Assembly (NCBI GenBank): GCA_016715115.1
Contig: JADKBM010000004.1
Span: 1,178,001-1,242,000 of the forward strand
From: Acidobacteriota bacterium
Lineage (GTDB): Bacteria; Acidobacteriota; Blastocatellia; Pyrinomonadales; Pyrinomonadaceae
Direction of reading: 5' to 3'
Length of the DNA: 64,000 nucleotides
The notes beneath the pieces are model-generated. The model did not search any database, had not been told where the DNA came from, and saw only the letters and a program-made list of their open reading frames with translations. Below are positions 27,584 to 35,466 of the stretch, piece by piece (within the stretch, counting starts at the first letter, position 1; every line of letters begins with the position of its first letter). A program made the position numbers and the translations under genes.

Positions 27584-27626
27584 ATTATACTGCTCGAAAC
27601 GGGCTTCGTATGTATGCTATCGCACA
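27584..27626 (-). promoter_or_regulatory. Stress-type promoter: Crp/Fnr-like site plus TATAAT
   Basis: Minus strand TGTGCGATAGCATACA (27626-27611), a 21-bp spacer, TATAAT (27589-27584). The start codon is 32 bp further. This is the best example of the six. Confidence 0.65.
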
Positions 27627-27729
27627 CAACGGCGTTGATTTGCGGGACGGAATCCGTATCCGAAGGATGATGCCCGCGGGATCAAAGCTTTCGACTTGGA
27701 GCGACTCGAACCTGAACCAATCACGGATT

Positions 27730-28134
27730 TTAGCCGCCCTCGGTTGTGGTTCCGTCGAACTCTTCCTCATTTGCCTCCGCGTCCGCTTTTGTCGCACGGA
27801 CAATTCCGTCCTTGTGGTGCGGCGGCGAGTAGATCGTATAGAGTTTGAGGTCATCGATATTGGACGCGTTGATCACGTTATGGCGGGCGCCGCTCGGAAC
27901 GATAATGGCATCGCCGTCGTGAAGCTGATACTCATTCCCGTCGATCAGGCACGTTCCGTGACCGCTTTCAACACGAAAGAACTGATCGTTTCCGGAGTGT
28001 GTCTCCATTCCGATCTCTTCTCCCGGACGTAGCGACATCAGCACCAACTGGTGATGCGCGGCCGTGTACAAAACCCTGCGAAAATCCGTATTTTCTATCG
28101 CTTCGCTTTCGATAGCTGACTTAAATCCTTTCAT
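27730..28134 (-). CDS. Cupin-domain protein
   Basis: 134 residues forming one beta-barrel cupin. Motif 1 is 'GEEIGMETHSGNDQFFRVESG', which includes 'H..ND..F.V'. Motif 2 is 'HDGDAIIVPSGARHNVIN'. Metal ligands H, E and H are present in the usual places. Such single-domain cupins bind small molecules or sugars; the activity is unknown. GGAGG lies 5 bases before the ATG at 28134. The C-terminus is acidic and Thr-rich. A palindromic repeat (28205-28298) lies upstream. Confidence 0.8.
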   Translation of the reverse strand: MKGFKSAIESEAIENTDFRRVLYTAAHHQLVLMSLRPGEEIGMETHSGNDQFFRVESGHGTCLIDGNEYQLHDGDAIIVPSGARHNVINASNIDDLKLYTIYSPPHHKDGIVRATKADAEANEEEFDGTTTEGG

Positions 28135-28204
28135 AATTCCTCCACCAGTCGAAAAAGACTGTCTAAAGACAAATGACCCGCCGGACGTGAGTCAATCGCC
28201 GGTT

Positions 28205-28298
28205 TTCAAGTGTGCGGAGCACACATTCGTACGATAGCACCACGTGAACGGAGCGGAACGTGGTGCTAACGCAAGTTCGCGTGCTCTGCACGCTTGAA
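28205..28298. repeat. Nested palindrome upstream of the cupin gene
   Basis: Outer arms TTCAAGTGTGCGGAGCAC (28205-28222) and the complement at ~28280-28297 match at 16 of 18 bases. The inner arms TAGCACCACGT (28235-28245) and ACGTGGTGCTA (28258-28268) match exactly. No T-run follows. It may be a dispersed repeat rather than a terminator. Confidence 0.7.
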
Positions 28299-28339
28299 GA
28301 AGCAGATTCAGTTCTCAAACCGCTTTTTCCAACAGGCTC

Positions 28340-28882
28340 CTAGCTGACCTCGTTGTGCTTGACGGTGTGCCATTCGTTTTCGAAAAAAACAACGTCGTCG
28401 CGGCTTCGCGGCATAAGTCCGACGATGATCTTTCCGTCCTTCAATCCGGCTTCGTACGCGATCGCCCGGTCTTCGGGAATTCCCCAGCCGACGAGCGCTC
28501 CAACGAGACCGCCGGTCAAACCGCCGGCTCCGGCTCCGGCAAGTGCCGCAACTATCGGGCCGGCGACAACCAATCCGAAACCCGGCAGCAAAACCGTGGT
28601 CCCGATCGCCGCAATGGCGCCGACGATCGCCCCCATCGTGCCGCCGATCGCCGAACCGGCTCCGGCACCTTCGAGCGCCTTGCTGCCGAACTCACTCGGA
28701 TCGTCATCTGAAAAATACTTTTTGCGGGTAAAATCCGACATCATCAGATTCACCTCATCGTTTGTGTAGCCGCGGCTGATCGCCGAATGATACGCCCGTT
28801 CGGCCGTTTCCTTGTCGTTGAACAATCCCGTAAGAACGTCCAACTTCTCCGGTTGCGTCGCTGCTGTAGTGCTGTTACTCAT
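28340..28882 (-). CDS. General-stress-protein-17M-like glycine-rich membrane protein
   Basis: 180 residues. The N-terminus 'LTGLFNDKETAERAYHSAISRGYT' matches the YflT/GSP17M heat-induced domain. It is followed by a long Gly/Ala-rich hydrophobic region ('GAIVGAIAAIGTTVLLPG', 'VAALAGAGAGGLTGGLVGALV') with glycine-zipper character, probably two membrane helices, and a soluble C-terminal 'IIVGLMPRSRDDVVFF'. AAGGAG lies about 9 bases before the ATG. The C-terminal part could sit at the membrane during stress; the function is inferred. No conserved inverted repeat of the regulon type was found upstream (28883-29062 holds no gene). Confidence 0.65.
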   Translation of the reverse strand: MSNSTTAATQPEKLDVLTGLFNDKETAERAYHSAISRGYTNDEVNLMMSDFTRKKYFSDDDPSEFGSKALEGAGAGSAIGGTMGAIVGAIAAIGTTVLLPGFGLVVAGPIVAALAGAGAGGLTGGLVGALVGWGIPEDRAIAYEAGLKDGKIIVGLMPRSRDDVVFFENEWHTVKHNEVS

Positions 28883-29062
28883 CTTAGTTTACTCCTTTCA
28901 TTGCGTTGTCAATCAAAAATCCGATGAACTATCCGAAATTCTTCAGTTTGCCGCATCCGCCCGCGTCGGTGAATTTCTTTCGTCGGAAGTTCGTCATTTT
29001 TCGGACGACAATCTGTTCCCGACATTCCCTGCGATAGGCGGCAAACTGAAGATCCAAACACG

Positions 29063-30592
29063 TTACCTGTTCCCGGTCATATTGGCCGGTGCCGTAGCCG
29101 TGATCGTGAACTCAGAACCGCTCGGCAGATCGAGATTGTCACGTCCCTGCAGGATCACCGTTCCGGCTCCCGCACCGGCGCCGACTCCCGCACCGATCGC
29201 CGCACCCTTGCCGCCGCCGGCGATCGCGCCGATGATGGCACCGATGACCGCGCCGATACCGGCCCGCGTCACGGTTTTGGTCGTCTGACTGCCGTCGCGC
29301 ACGACGCCCTCATTGTTGACCTGAACCGAATCGCCGCCGGGCTGCCTGACCTCTTCAATGATTCCCGCAAACGTGTACGTCACACCGTTGCGGAGACGAA
29401 TCGTTTCAAAGTTCAGCGTCAGCGAAGCGCGCCCGGACACTCTTCCGGATTTTTCACCGATCACGCGGCCGCCAATCGTCGCGCCGTAGTACTGCGACGG
29501 TGAAGTGACCGTCATCGTGAACCGATCGGCATCTTTGGCGGTTTTTGTCGACAATTCGTTGTCGAGCGTCGCCGTCATCCGCGTGTTGTTATCGACGATA
29601 AAACTGTTGACGTTGGTGTCCGCTGTATACTGATCATATTGGGAATCCCAACGCGCGTTGTTGTCGGTTTTGTCGTAAACACTCGCGATCGTCACCGTCT
29701 CGTTTCGGTTTTCGAGGTAAACGCGTCGGCTGACTCGAAGCTGGCCGTTATTCATCGGTGTAAAGCTTACATAGTAATCATTCACCCGATCGCCTTCGTA
29801 GGAGATTGCCAGTTCGGTATTCGTCGCCGTCGCGCGGACGTTCACGGTTCGACCGTTATCGGATGTTTCCGATTGCGCGATCCCGTCGGCCTTGAACGAA
29901 ACCTGAGCCATAATGGACGATGCCATTGTTACCTGCTGACCCCGCTTTTCGATCGTCAGCGATTCGGGCGAAGACAAGCGTCGTTCGAGATTGTTCTGAA
30001 CCCGTTCACGCTGATTATCGTTATAGTTGATGTTCGCGATCGCCCGTTCGATCGTGTTCGCGACGTTGTCGCTCTGATTCGTATTGAGCCGGTACGTCCC
30101 AGTCAACCTTGAATCGAATGAACCGACCTGGTTGCGCGTATTGTTCCAATTCCAACTCACGCGATAGTAGTTGGCGAGCGTGGTCAGATCGGATCGGATC
30201 AGTTTCCACTGATTTTGCGCCGTCCGCGTGATCTGATTGTTGCCCATAAAGCGGTCGATGTTGGCCGCGCGGTTCAAGACCTCTTGAACGTCGTCGGTTG
30301 TCGATCGATTTCCCGAGAAATTCCTTTTCAACGAGTCGGTCGCGTTCTCGAAATCGTTGATGTATGTGTCGATACGGTCTTCGCGTCGGGTGTTGTTGAT
30401 GTTGCTGTTGTCCAAGGCATTGGCGATCGTTCGACGGAAGGTGTCCGTTCGTGTTTCGATCCGGTTCAAAAGTGTTTGAACCTGACGATCTCGGACCCGG
30501 TACGGTCGCGTTTGTGCAAATGTGACTGTGGTTAGCGATACGACCAGCGCGATCAGCACCAGGAAGTAGATTCGCTTAAATTTCGTGTTCAT
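29063..30592 (-). CDS. Exported glycine-zipper protein
   Basis: 509 residues from the ATG at 30592 ('MNTKFKRIYFLVLIALVVSLTT'), with GAGGA about 8 bases upstream; a longer frame is open upstream but lacks a ribosome site. A signal peptide is cut near 'VTFAQ'. The middle is Asn/Arg/Thr-rich and helical (to ~210), then beta-rich. The last ~90 residues hold a glycine zipper ('GIGAVIGAIIGAIAGGGKG', 'GAGVGAGAGAG') like that of SlyB-type outer-membrane lipoproteins, though no lipobox Cys is present. It is probably cell-envelope. Upstream at 30659-30699 is the shared inverted-repeat promoter. Confidence 0.65.
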   Translation of the reverse strand: MNTKFKRIYFLVLIALVVSLTTVTFAQTRPYRVRDRQVQTLLNRIETRTDTFRRTIANALDNSNINNTRREDRIDTYINDFENATDSLKRNFSGNRSTTDDVQEVLNRAANIDRFMGNNQITRTAQNQWKLIRSDLTTLANYYRVSWNWNNTRNQVGSFDSRLTGTYRLNTNQSDNVANTIERAIANINYNDNQRERVQNNLERRLSSPESLTIEKRGQQVTMASSIMAQVSFKADGIAQSETSDNGRTVNVRATATNTELAISYEGDRVNDYYVSFTPMNNGQLRVSRRVYLENRNETVTIASVYDKTDNNARWDSQYDQYTADTNVNSFIVDNNTRMTATLDNELSTKTAKDADRFTMTVTSPSQYYGATIGGRVIGEKSGRVSGRASLTLNFETIRLRNGVTYTFAGIIEEVRQPGGDSVQVNNEGVVRDGSQTTKTVTRAGIGAVIGAIIGAIAGGGKGAAIGAGVGAGAGAGTVILQGRDNLDLPSGSEFTITATAPANMTGNR

Positions 30593-30658
30593 AATTTTGT
30601 TCCTCTTCATCGGTAACGAAGAAAATCGTGTTTCAACTCCTTCTATACCTGTACTATC

Positions 30659-30699
30659 AGAATAGTTCATCGGAACGGGGCGGTCTGTGCGGTAGCACA
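30659..30699 (-). promoter_or_regulatory. Stress-type promoter: Crp/Fnr-like site plus -10, glycine-zipper gene
   Basis: Minus strand TGTGCTACCGCACA (30699-30686, two bases shorter than the others), a 21-bp spacer, TATTCT (30664-30659). Centre about -40.5. Confidence 0.5.
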
Positions 30700-30879
30700 C
30701 CGTGATCTTTTGCGGGGCTCTCGCGGGTCATCGAATATCCGCATACGTCCTAAACGTTGGCTCGTAAAACCAGATAGGCGGGAAACTGCGGACTGCAAGT
30801 GAAAAAATCGTCAGAACCCTCGGCGTTCGGGGTTGCGGAACCCGGAAATCCGTGGCGCGTGGTTGGTCCTCTGAAATCG

Positions 30880-31330
30880 CCTTGAGATCTCAAATCTCAG
30901 ATTTCAGAGTTTTCGCCACTGTTCTTGAATCTTGATTCGGGAGGTTTGAAAAACGCGCGAAGTTTTGCCCCGACGAACCCGGCAGGCGACGCTGATCCGT
31001 TTGCGGTCCTTGCGGCTTGCCGCCCGGACGTGCGGACAGGCTCGGCCTTTCCGCACATCGTTCCCGCAATCCTGCGGCTTTGCCGCAAATCGCCAATTGG
31101 CGGCGCAGCCGCGTGGACATTAGCCGGTCCCGGAAAGGCACAGCCTTTCCGCAAATCCGGGCGGCGAAGCCGCATTGAGTGCACATCTGGGTGGCAAGAC
31201 CGCATTGAGCGGCGTGAAATCGGGGAATGTGTGGGGATTTGCGATTGCCGATCTTTTGCGAGCGTTGGGGACTCTGCGCGGGATCTCACGCAAAGTCCGC
31301 GGAGTTCGCAAAGGATCGATAGCCGCTTGT
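30880..31330. repeat. Repeat-only region with REP-like copy B
   Basis: 30880-30925 is a self-complementary CTCAAATCTCAGATTTCAGAG stretch. 31004-31033 matches 5117-5145. 31071-31110 is the reverse complement of 5431-5470 with CCAATTGG at its centre. 31140-31215 holds CGCAAATCCGGGCGGCGAAG copies, and ~31260-31310 a CGCAAAG/CTTTGCG-type palindrome. From 30593 to 31520 no gene is seen; an open frame from 30925 to 31488 is made of repeat text. Confidence 0.75.
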
Positions 31331-31520
31331 TGACCGTTCTTTTTTCAAGATGTTTGATGGGAAGCATCTATTTGATCTCATCCCATCTGTGTTTAGGCAA
31401 AAAGGCAATGGTTTTTCAAATCTCCCGATTCTTGAATCAAAAACGTTTAGGACGGGATTGTTCCCAAATCCCGGATTTCAGACTGTGACCTACGCGGAAA
31501 GGCCGGTCGCGGAATTTGGT

Positions 31521-32246
31521 TTATGATGCGAATGAAACAGGAAAGCTCTGCGATTCGTTCTTGATAGCCGCGTAGCACACGCAGGCCGCCGTTTCGAGTC
31601 CCGATCGGTCGACGATCGAGATCTTTCCGCGACTGTGAGTAATAAAATTCTTCTTTTGAAGGACGCCGGAAGACTTGTTTACGGCTTCGCGCCGCACGCC
31701 GAGCATATTCGACAAGAACTCCTGTGTGATATCAAAATCGTCCGATTCCATTCGGTCGGACGTCATCAGTAACCAGCGCGCGAGCCGCGCTTCGATCTGA
31801 TGAAATCGATAGCAGGCCGCCGATTGCGAAACTTGCGAAAGCCGCGATTGCGCGAATCTATGCAGAATCGTAGTCAGTGAGCCGCGATCCCGGCATTCGC
31901 CAAGAAAATCCGCGGCCGTGATGCGCATCGCGAGGCCGCTGCCTTGGACGATCGCCCGATTGTCCGAAGTTGCTACGCCAAGGAATACCGAGAGCCCAAC
32001 GATTCCTTCGCGTCCGATCAGACCGACCTCGATCGTCGAATGTTCATCGACCGAAGTGAGCAGCGAAATGATTCCGCTCTTCGGAAAGTAAACATACTTG
32101 ATAACGTCGTTTTGGCGGAAGATCTCTTCGCCGTAATTCAGTGCGAATTCCTCGAGTTTCGGGAACAGCCTTTGATACTCATCAGCCGGCAGTGCGGATA
32201 GCAAAAGGTTGTCCGACGGAAGAGCTCGATTTGAGATGTTGTTCAT
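31521..32246 (-). CDS. Crp/Fnr-family regulator 1
   Basis: 241 residues from the ATG at 32246, five bases after a GAGG; an ATG at 32279 is possible. A cNMP-binding-like beta-roll (~15-130, 'LEEFALNYGEEIFRQNDVIKYVYFP', 'EGIVGLSVFLG') leads through a helix to a winged HTH with 'LSNMLGVRREAVNKSSGVLQKKNFI'. The recognition helix 'RREAVNK' has the Arg-Glu pair that CRP uses ('SRETVGR'). No N-terminal Fnr cysteines are present. Its own upstream region carries the inverted repeat at 32347-32362 with TATCCT 21 bp later, suggesting autoregulation. It lies beside a second Crp/Fnr gene in the same direction. Confidence 0.82.
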   Translation of the reverse strand: MNNISNRALPSDNLLLSALPADEYQRLFPKLEEFALNYGEEIFRQNDVIKYVYFPKSGIISLLTSVDEHSTIEVGLIGREGIVGLSVFLGVATSDNRAIVQGSGLAMRITAADFLGECRDRGSLTTILHRFAQSRLSQVSQSAACYRFHQIEARLARWLLMTSDRMESDDFDITQEFLSNMLGVRREAVNKSSGVLQKKNFITHSRGKISIVDRSGLETAACVCYAAIKNESQSFPVSFAS

Positions 32247-32319
32247 TTTGCCCTCGATTTGTTCCGAAAGTGAATTCATTTCGCCGTACGGCAAACCGTT
32301 CCAACTTAGTTCCGTGAAA

Positions 32320-32362
32320 AGGATAACTGAGAAATCTCGCCGAGTCCGTGCGTTGCCGCACA
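32320..32362 (-). promoter_or_regulatory. Stress-type promoter: Crp/Fnr-like site plus -10, upstream of Crp/Fnr 1
   Basis: Minus strand TGTGCGGCAACGCACG (32362-32347), a 21-bp spacer, TATCCT (32325-32320). It lies just before the 3' end of Crp/Fnr 2, whose stop is at 32390. Confidence 0.55.
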
Positions 32363-32389
32363 AAGACGATCCATAAGGCGGATGTTTGA

Positions 32390-33124
32390 TCAGTGATTTT
32401 TCGAGATATAGGTTCCGAGCAGACGATCGTATTCTTCCTTGACGACCTGATAGCACTCGCACGCGGCCATTTCGAGTGCGGGGCGATCTATCATCGTGAT
32501 CGTGCCGCGCACATACTTGATCAAACCCTGCTGCTGCAAATGTCCGGCCGCGATCGAGACGCCCTCGCGGCGGACGCCGAGCATATTGGCGATCAAATCG
32601 TGAGTCATAATCAGTTTGTTCGTTTGCAGAAGATCGTGGTTGATCAGGAGCCAACGGCAGAGTTGCTGCTCGACCGAGTGAAGCCGGTTGCAAACCGCAG
32701 TCTGCGAGATCTGAGTCATCAGGTACTGGGTGTAGCGCAAGAGTATGTTTTGAAATTGCCCGGCGAGATGAAACTCGAATCGCAAAGCCTTTGCGCGGAT
32801 TTTGTACGCGTTTCCCGCGCTTTGCACGACCGCGCGGTTGGGCGTCGTGCTTCCGCCCATATAAAGAGCGATCCCGACCAGACCGTCGTTTCCGGCCATC
32901 CCGATCTCGGCCGTCGAACCGTTCTCCATTATGAAGAGGAGCGAGATGATAGCGGTCGTGGGGAAATAAACGTGATCGAGTTGCTCGCCGGATTCATAAA
33001 TGACCTCGCCAAGCGCAAGCGAGACCGGCTTCAACTCCGTTCTTAAGCGGTCGAACTCTTCATCCGGCAGAGCCGCGAGCAAATGGTTCAAACGCGCATC
33101 ATCCGAGTGATCGGCAACCGACAT
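32390..33124 (-). CDS. Crp/Fnr-family regulator 2
   Basis: 244 residues, paralogous to the gene downstream. Cyclic-nucleotide-like fold ('GEVIYESGEQLDHVYFP', 'NDGLVGIALYMGG'), long C-helix, and winged HTH with 'IANMLGVRREGVSIAAGHLQQQGLI'. The recognition helix 'RREGVSI' differs from paralogue 1 at its end, so DNA preference may differ. No Fe-S cysteines are seen; 'MAACECYQVVKEEYDRL' at the end is shared with many acidobacterial Crp-like proteins. It is divergent from the gene at 33382, with a regulon-type site between them (33230-33245). Confidence 0.85.
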   Translation of the reverse strand: MSVADHSDDARLNHLLAALPDEEFDRLRTELKPVSLALGEVIYESGEQLDHVYFPTTAIISLLFIMENGSTAEIGMAGNDGLVGIALYMGGSTTPNRAVVQSAGNAYKIRAKALRFEFHLAGQFQNILLRYTQYLMTQISQTAVCNRLHSVEQQLCRWLLINHDLLQTNKLIMTHDLIANMLGVRREGVSIAAGHLQQQGLIKYVRGTITMIDRPALEMAACECYQVVKEEYDRLLGTYISKNH

Positions 33125-33229
33125 AAACTCCTCTACTTAACATCGACGGTATCGATTCTTGTCAGTCCACGTTTTCAACAGCAACAATCATCATATTCAG
33201 TCACCGGAGGCAAGGCAAGCGGATTTCTA

Positions 33230-33272
33230 TGCGCGTCAGCGCACAGACGGACGATCGGCCGCCGGATATGCT
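33230..33272 (+). promoter_or_regulatory. Stress-type promoter between Crp/Fnr 2 and a secreted protein gene
   Basis: TGCGCGTCAGCGCACA (33230-33245), a 21-bp spacer, TATGCT (33267-33272) on the plus strand, for the gene at 33382. In the opposite direction no hexamer occurs at that distance. Confidence 0.5.
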
Positions 33273-33381
33273 TGTTTCAACGTCTGAATCATTGGATGAA
33301 TATCAAGTTCAAACAGAGAACTGATGCGGTCTGCAATTTATGCAAGCCGCCGCCAATGACAATTCATACGGGAGAAATACA

Positions 33382-33987
33382 ATGAACATTAAGAACCTTA
33401 GAAACTTGATCGCAACCTTGGTCATCGCAATTATCGCAATTCTGGCGACCAGCCAAACGGTCGACGCGCAGGGCAACAAAAAGGAACGCAAGCAGCAGCA
33501 GAAGATTGAAAAACAACAGCGAAAGGCGTGGCAAAACCAGGCAAAGAACGAGGACCGACGAATAAAGGCGGCACAGCGGGCAGAGCAAACCCGTTTGCGA
33601 AACCTGCCGTATCGTAACGTCAACGTCGATAACGACCGTTGGCGGGTAAGTCGCAACGGATCGTATTACGAAACGAACAACCGCGGTGCCGAAATGCTGA
33701 GACAGGCAGTCAATGCCGGTTACCAGGAAGGCTACCGTGCCGGAAGAAACGATCGAAACTACCGTCGTTCCGACAACTATAGAAACTCGTCGGTTTACCG
33801 TCGCGGAAACTACGGATATCGGAATTACGTCAATTCCGGTCAGTATCAATACTACTTCCAGCAAGGATTCCAACGCGGCTATGAGGACGGATACAACAGC
33901 CGCTACGAATATGGAACGAACAACAACGGATCCCTGAACATTCTGGGAGCGATTCTGCAAAGCATTCTGAGTCTTGAAAGATATTAA
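33382..33987 (+). CDS. Secreted basic, Tyr/Asn-rich protein
   Basis: 201 residues from the ATG at 33382 with GGGAG 8 bases upstream. A signal peptide ('LIATLVIAIIAILATSQTVDAQ') is followed by a Lys/Gln/Arg-rich helical stretch, likely coiled-coil ('KKERKQQQKIEKQQRKAW'). Then comes a Tyr/Asn/Arg-rich part with two related units, 'YQEGYRAGRND' and 'FQRGYEDGYNS', and a hydrophobic tail. The family was not recognised. It may be cell-surface or periplasmic. The upstream site at 33230 fits the proposed stress regulon. Confidence 0.65.
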   Translation: MNIKNLRNLIATLVIAIIAILATSQTVDAQGNKKERKQQQKIEKQQRKAWQNQAKNEDRRIKAAQRAEQTRLRNLPYRNVNVDNDRWRVSRNGSYYETNNRGAEMLRQAVNAGYQEGYRAGRNDRNYRRSDNYRNSSVYRRGNYGYRNYVNSGQYQYYFQQGFQRGYEDGYNSRYEYGTNNNGSLNILGAILQSILSLERY

Positions 33988-34003
33988 TGCGGTTTCATTC
34001 ATC

Positions 34004-34046
34004 TGTGCGACACCGCACAGATGAATGTGCCCGGATTCGTTAGACT
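34004..34046 (+). promoter_or_regulatory. Stress-type promoter with a perfect 14-bp palindrome
   Basis: CATTCATCTGTGCG (33996-34009) and CGCACAGATGAATG (34014-34027) are perfect inverted arms. The core TGTGCGACACCGCACA (34004-34019) is 21 bp before TAGACT (34041-34046). It faces the small genes and the GlsB-type gene. Confidence 0.5.
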
Positions 34047-34173
34047 TAGAATCGACAGCAATAAAAGTGGCCGAACGCGCGTCCCGAACGGGAATATGTT
34101 GCTGACTCACGAAAGTTTTTTAGACGGGGCGGCCCACCCACAAGCGCGCCGTTTGTTGTAGCGAAAGCTATTT

Positions 34174-34217
34174 GAAGGATGGTTGTCAGCGTTACCGAGA
34201 GCCATCCTTCGTTTTTT
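34174..34217 (+). terminator. Intrinsic terminator or attenuator before a small gene
   Basis: GAAGGATGG (34174-34182) pairs with CCATCCTTC (34202-34210) over a 19-base loop, then GTTTTTTC. It is 6 bp before a possible start codon at 34223 and ~130 bp after the -10 at 34041-34046. Confidence 0.65.
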
Positions 34218-34222
34218 CAAGT

Positions 34223-34462
34223 ATGAAAAACGGACAAACAATCAAAGTGATCAAACGGAATCCGCCAAGCGGGGATGCAAAGGCGCAAGCTGCCGTCGGT
34301 GCGCGAAAAACCGAAAAGTTATCCCAGAAAGAGGTCGGTTCGATCGTCAGCAGCTGGATATCCGAACGCCGTGAAAACAGCCGGATCGAAAGAGTTTTCT
34401 CCGACGACAAGATCTCGTCCTGGAAAGAGCTGCCCGCATCTCCGGATGAAGAGACGGGTTGA
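34223..34462 (+). CDS. Small hypothetical protein
   Basis: 79 residues, charged, with 'QKEVGSIVSSWISERRENSRIERVF', a likely helical stretch. I placed the start at the ATG 34223 because the longer frame runs into the terminator hairpin. No Shine-Dalgarno is visible, so the gene is uncertain. The family was not recognised. It is 6 bp before another small frame and, with it, lies between the site at 34004 and the GlsB-type gene. Confidence 0.45.
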   Translation: MKNGQTIKVIKRNPPSGDAKAQAAVGARKTEKLSQKEVGSIVSSWISERRENSRIERVFSDDKISSWKELPASPDEETG

Positions 34463-34468
34463 TTTGTT

Positions 34469-34618
34469 ATGAAAAAGGTACTGGTTTTTTTGTTTAAGTA
34501 CTGCAAGATGCGCATCGGCGTTCTGTTCGGATTTCGGCGCACGTCGTACCCGCTGAGCATCTCTTGGTGGTGGAATCATCAGGGTTTTTTCAAACTCAAT
34601 GATGTTTACATCGATTGA
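34469..34618 (+). CDS. Small hypothetical protein, possibly membrane-associated
   Basis: 49 residues: 'MKKVLVFLFKYCKMRIGVLFGF' then 'YPLSISWWWNHQGFF'. The N-terminal half is hydrophobic with Lys at its start, and three Trp are adjacent. The family was not recognised and no clear ribosome site is seen, so confidence is low. It starts 6 bp after the previous frame and ends 53 bp before the GlsB-type gene. Confidence 0.35.
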   Translation: MKKVLVFLFKYCKMRIGVLFGFRRTSYPLSISWWWNHQGFFKLNDVYID

Positions 34619-34671
34619 CCTATTTCAGCGGAAGGTGGCTGGATGCAAAGTTCAGAAAAAGGAGAGAAAAT

Positions 34672-34953
34672 ATGATTTCATTGCTTATTTGGTTGATCTT
34701 GGGGTTTTTGGCCGGTTATCTGGCGAAGATGATTCTTCCCGGATCGGACGGCGGCGGCATCGTTCTGACGGTTATCTTGGGTATCGTCGGAGCGGTCGTC
34801 GGCGGTTACATCGGCACGTTTGTCGGTTATCCGATGGTCAGTTCGTTCAATAACATCGGCAACAGTTTGCCGAGTTTTCTGTCGTCGATCGTCGGTGCGA
34901 TCGTGGTTTTGATCGTTTTTCGCCTGTTGAGCGGACGCAATATGCGCGGCTGA
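34672..34953 (+). CDS. GlsB/YeaQ/YmgE-type stress membrane protein
   Basis: 93 residues from the ATG at 34672 with AGGAG just upstream. Three hydrophobic helices with conserved Gly: 'MISLLIWLILGFLAGYLAKMILPG', 'IVLTVILGIVGAVVGGYIG' and 'FLSSIVGAIVVLIVFRLL', as in the transglycosylase-associated/GlsB family, which is induced in general stress. The function is not known in detail. It is probably read from the upstream site at 34004 or an internal promoter. Confidence 0.82.
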   Translation: MISLLIWLILGFLAGYLAKMILPGSDGGGIVLTVILGIVGAVVGGYIGTFVGYPMVSSFNNIGNSLPSFLSSIVGAIVVLIVFRLLSGRNMRG

Positions 34954-34993
34954 TTCGGGCTGGGGCGAGTGTTGGGACAGTTGGGGGTGCATT

Positions 34994-35293
34994 ATGAAAA
35001 AAGTTATTAGTTTGTTTTTTGCGATCGCAATGATGTTATCGATCGTCTTCATTGGCGACGCGATCTCGTCAAACGGAAATCTGTCCGTCAACGCTCAAAC
35101 CGTTGTCAGGACGAAGAAGAAGAAGGGCATCATTCGCCGGAGCTATCGCGGCGGCAAATGGGTCGTACGCAAGACTTGGAACGGCACCAGATGGGTGTAT
35201 CGCAAGGTTTGGGTTGCGACCAAATGGACCGGCAAGAAGACCTGGAAGACCGGCCGCAAGGTTGTTAGTCGAACGAAAAAAATCGTCTATTGA
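34994..35293 (+). CDS. Small secreted Lys/Arg/Trp-rich protein
   Basis: 99 residues. A signal peptide ('MKKVISLFFAIAMMLSIVFIGDAISS') is followed by a very basic stretch with repeated Trp-Val-Tyr/Arg units ('GGKWVVRKTWNGTRWVYRK', 'KWTGKKTWKTGRKVV'). It has no known domain. The composition suggests binding of a polyanion such as DNA, teichoic-like or capsular polymer, but this is only inference. GGGGG is 6 bases before the ATG. It follows the GlsB-type gene by 40 bp. Confidence 0.6.
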   Translation: MKKVISLFFAIAMMLSIVFIGDAISSNGNLSVNAQTVVRTKKKKGIIRRSYRGGKWVVRKTWNGTRWVYRKVWVATKWTGKKTWKTGRKVVSRTKKIVY

Positions 35294-35316
35294 TCCGGTC
35301 ATTGCCGACTGAATCG

Positions 35317-35384
35317 AGCCCCGCATTTTGCAGCAAAACTCCTTTGATCGGGAATTTGCCTCATTATCGCGGGGCTTCTTTGCG
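35317..35384 (+). terminator. Possible terminator after the basic protein gene
   Basis: AGCCCCGC (35317-35324) and GCGGGGCT (35369-35376) are complementary, followed by TCTTTG. The 44-base loop makes this weak. Confidence 0.35.
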
Positions 35385-35466
35385 TCATCGAATGAGTTTT
35401 CTGTCATCAAAATCGCCGTCGCGGTGTATTCCTTTCGTCCGCAATATTATTTCAAGGAGTGCAATT

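Noticed and set aside
28211..28225. Candidate regulon site upstream of the cupin gene
   Set aside because: TGTGCGGAGCACACA resembles the shared site, but the position 21 bp downstream reads CACGTC and not TAnnnT, and it is part of a larger palindrome.
30925..31488. 187-codon open frame between the glycine-zipper gene and Crp/Fnr 1
   Set aside because: It is composed of REP-like copies and a simple repeat and has no ribosome site or recognisable domain.
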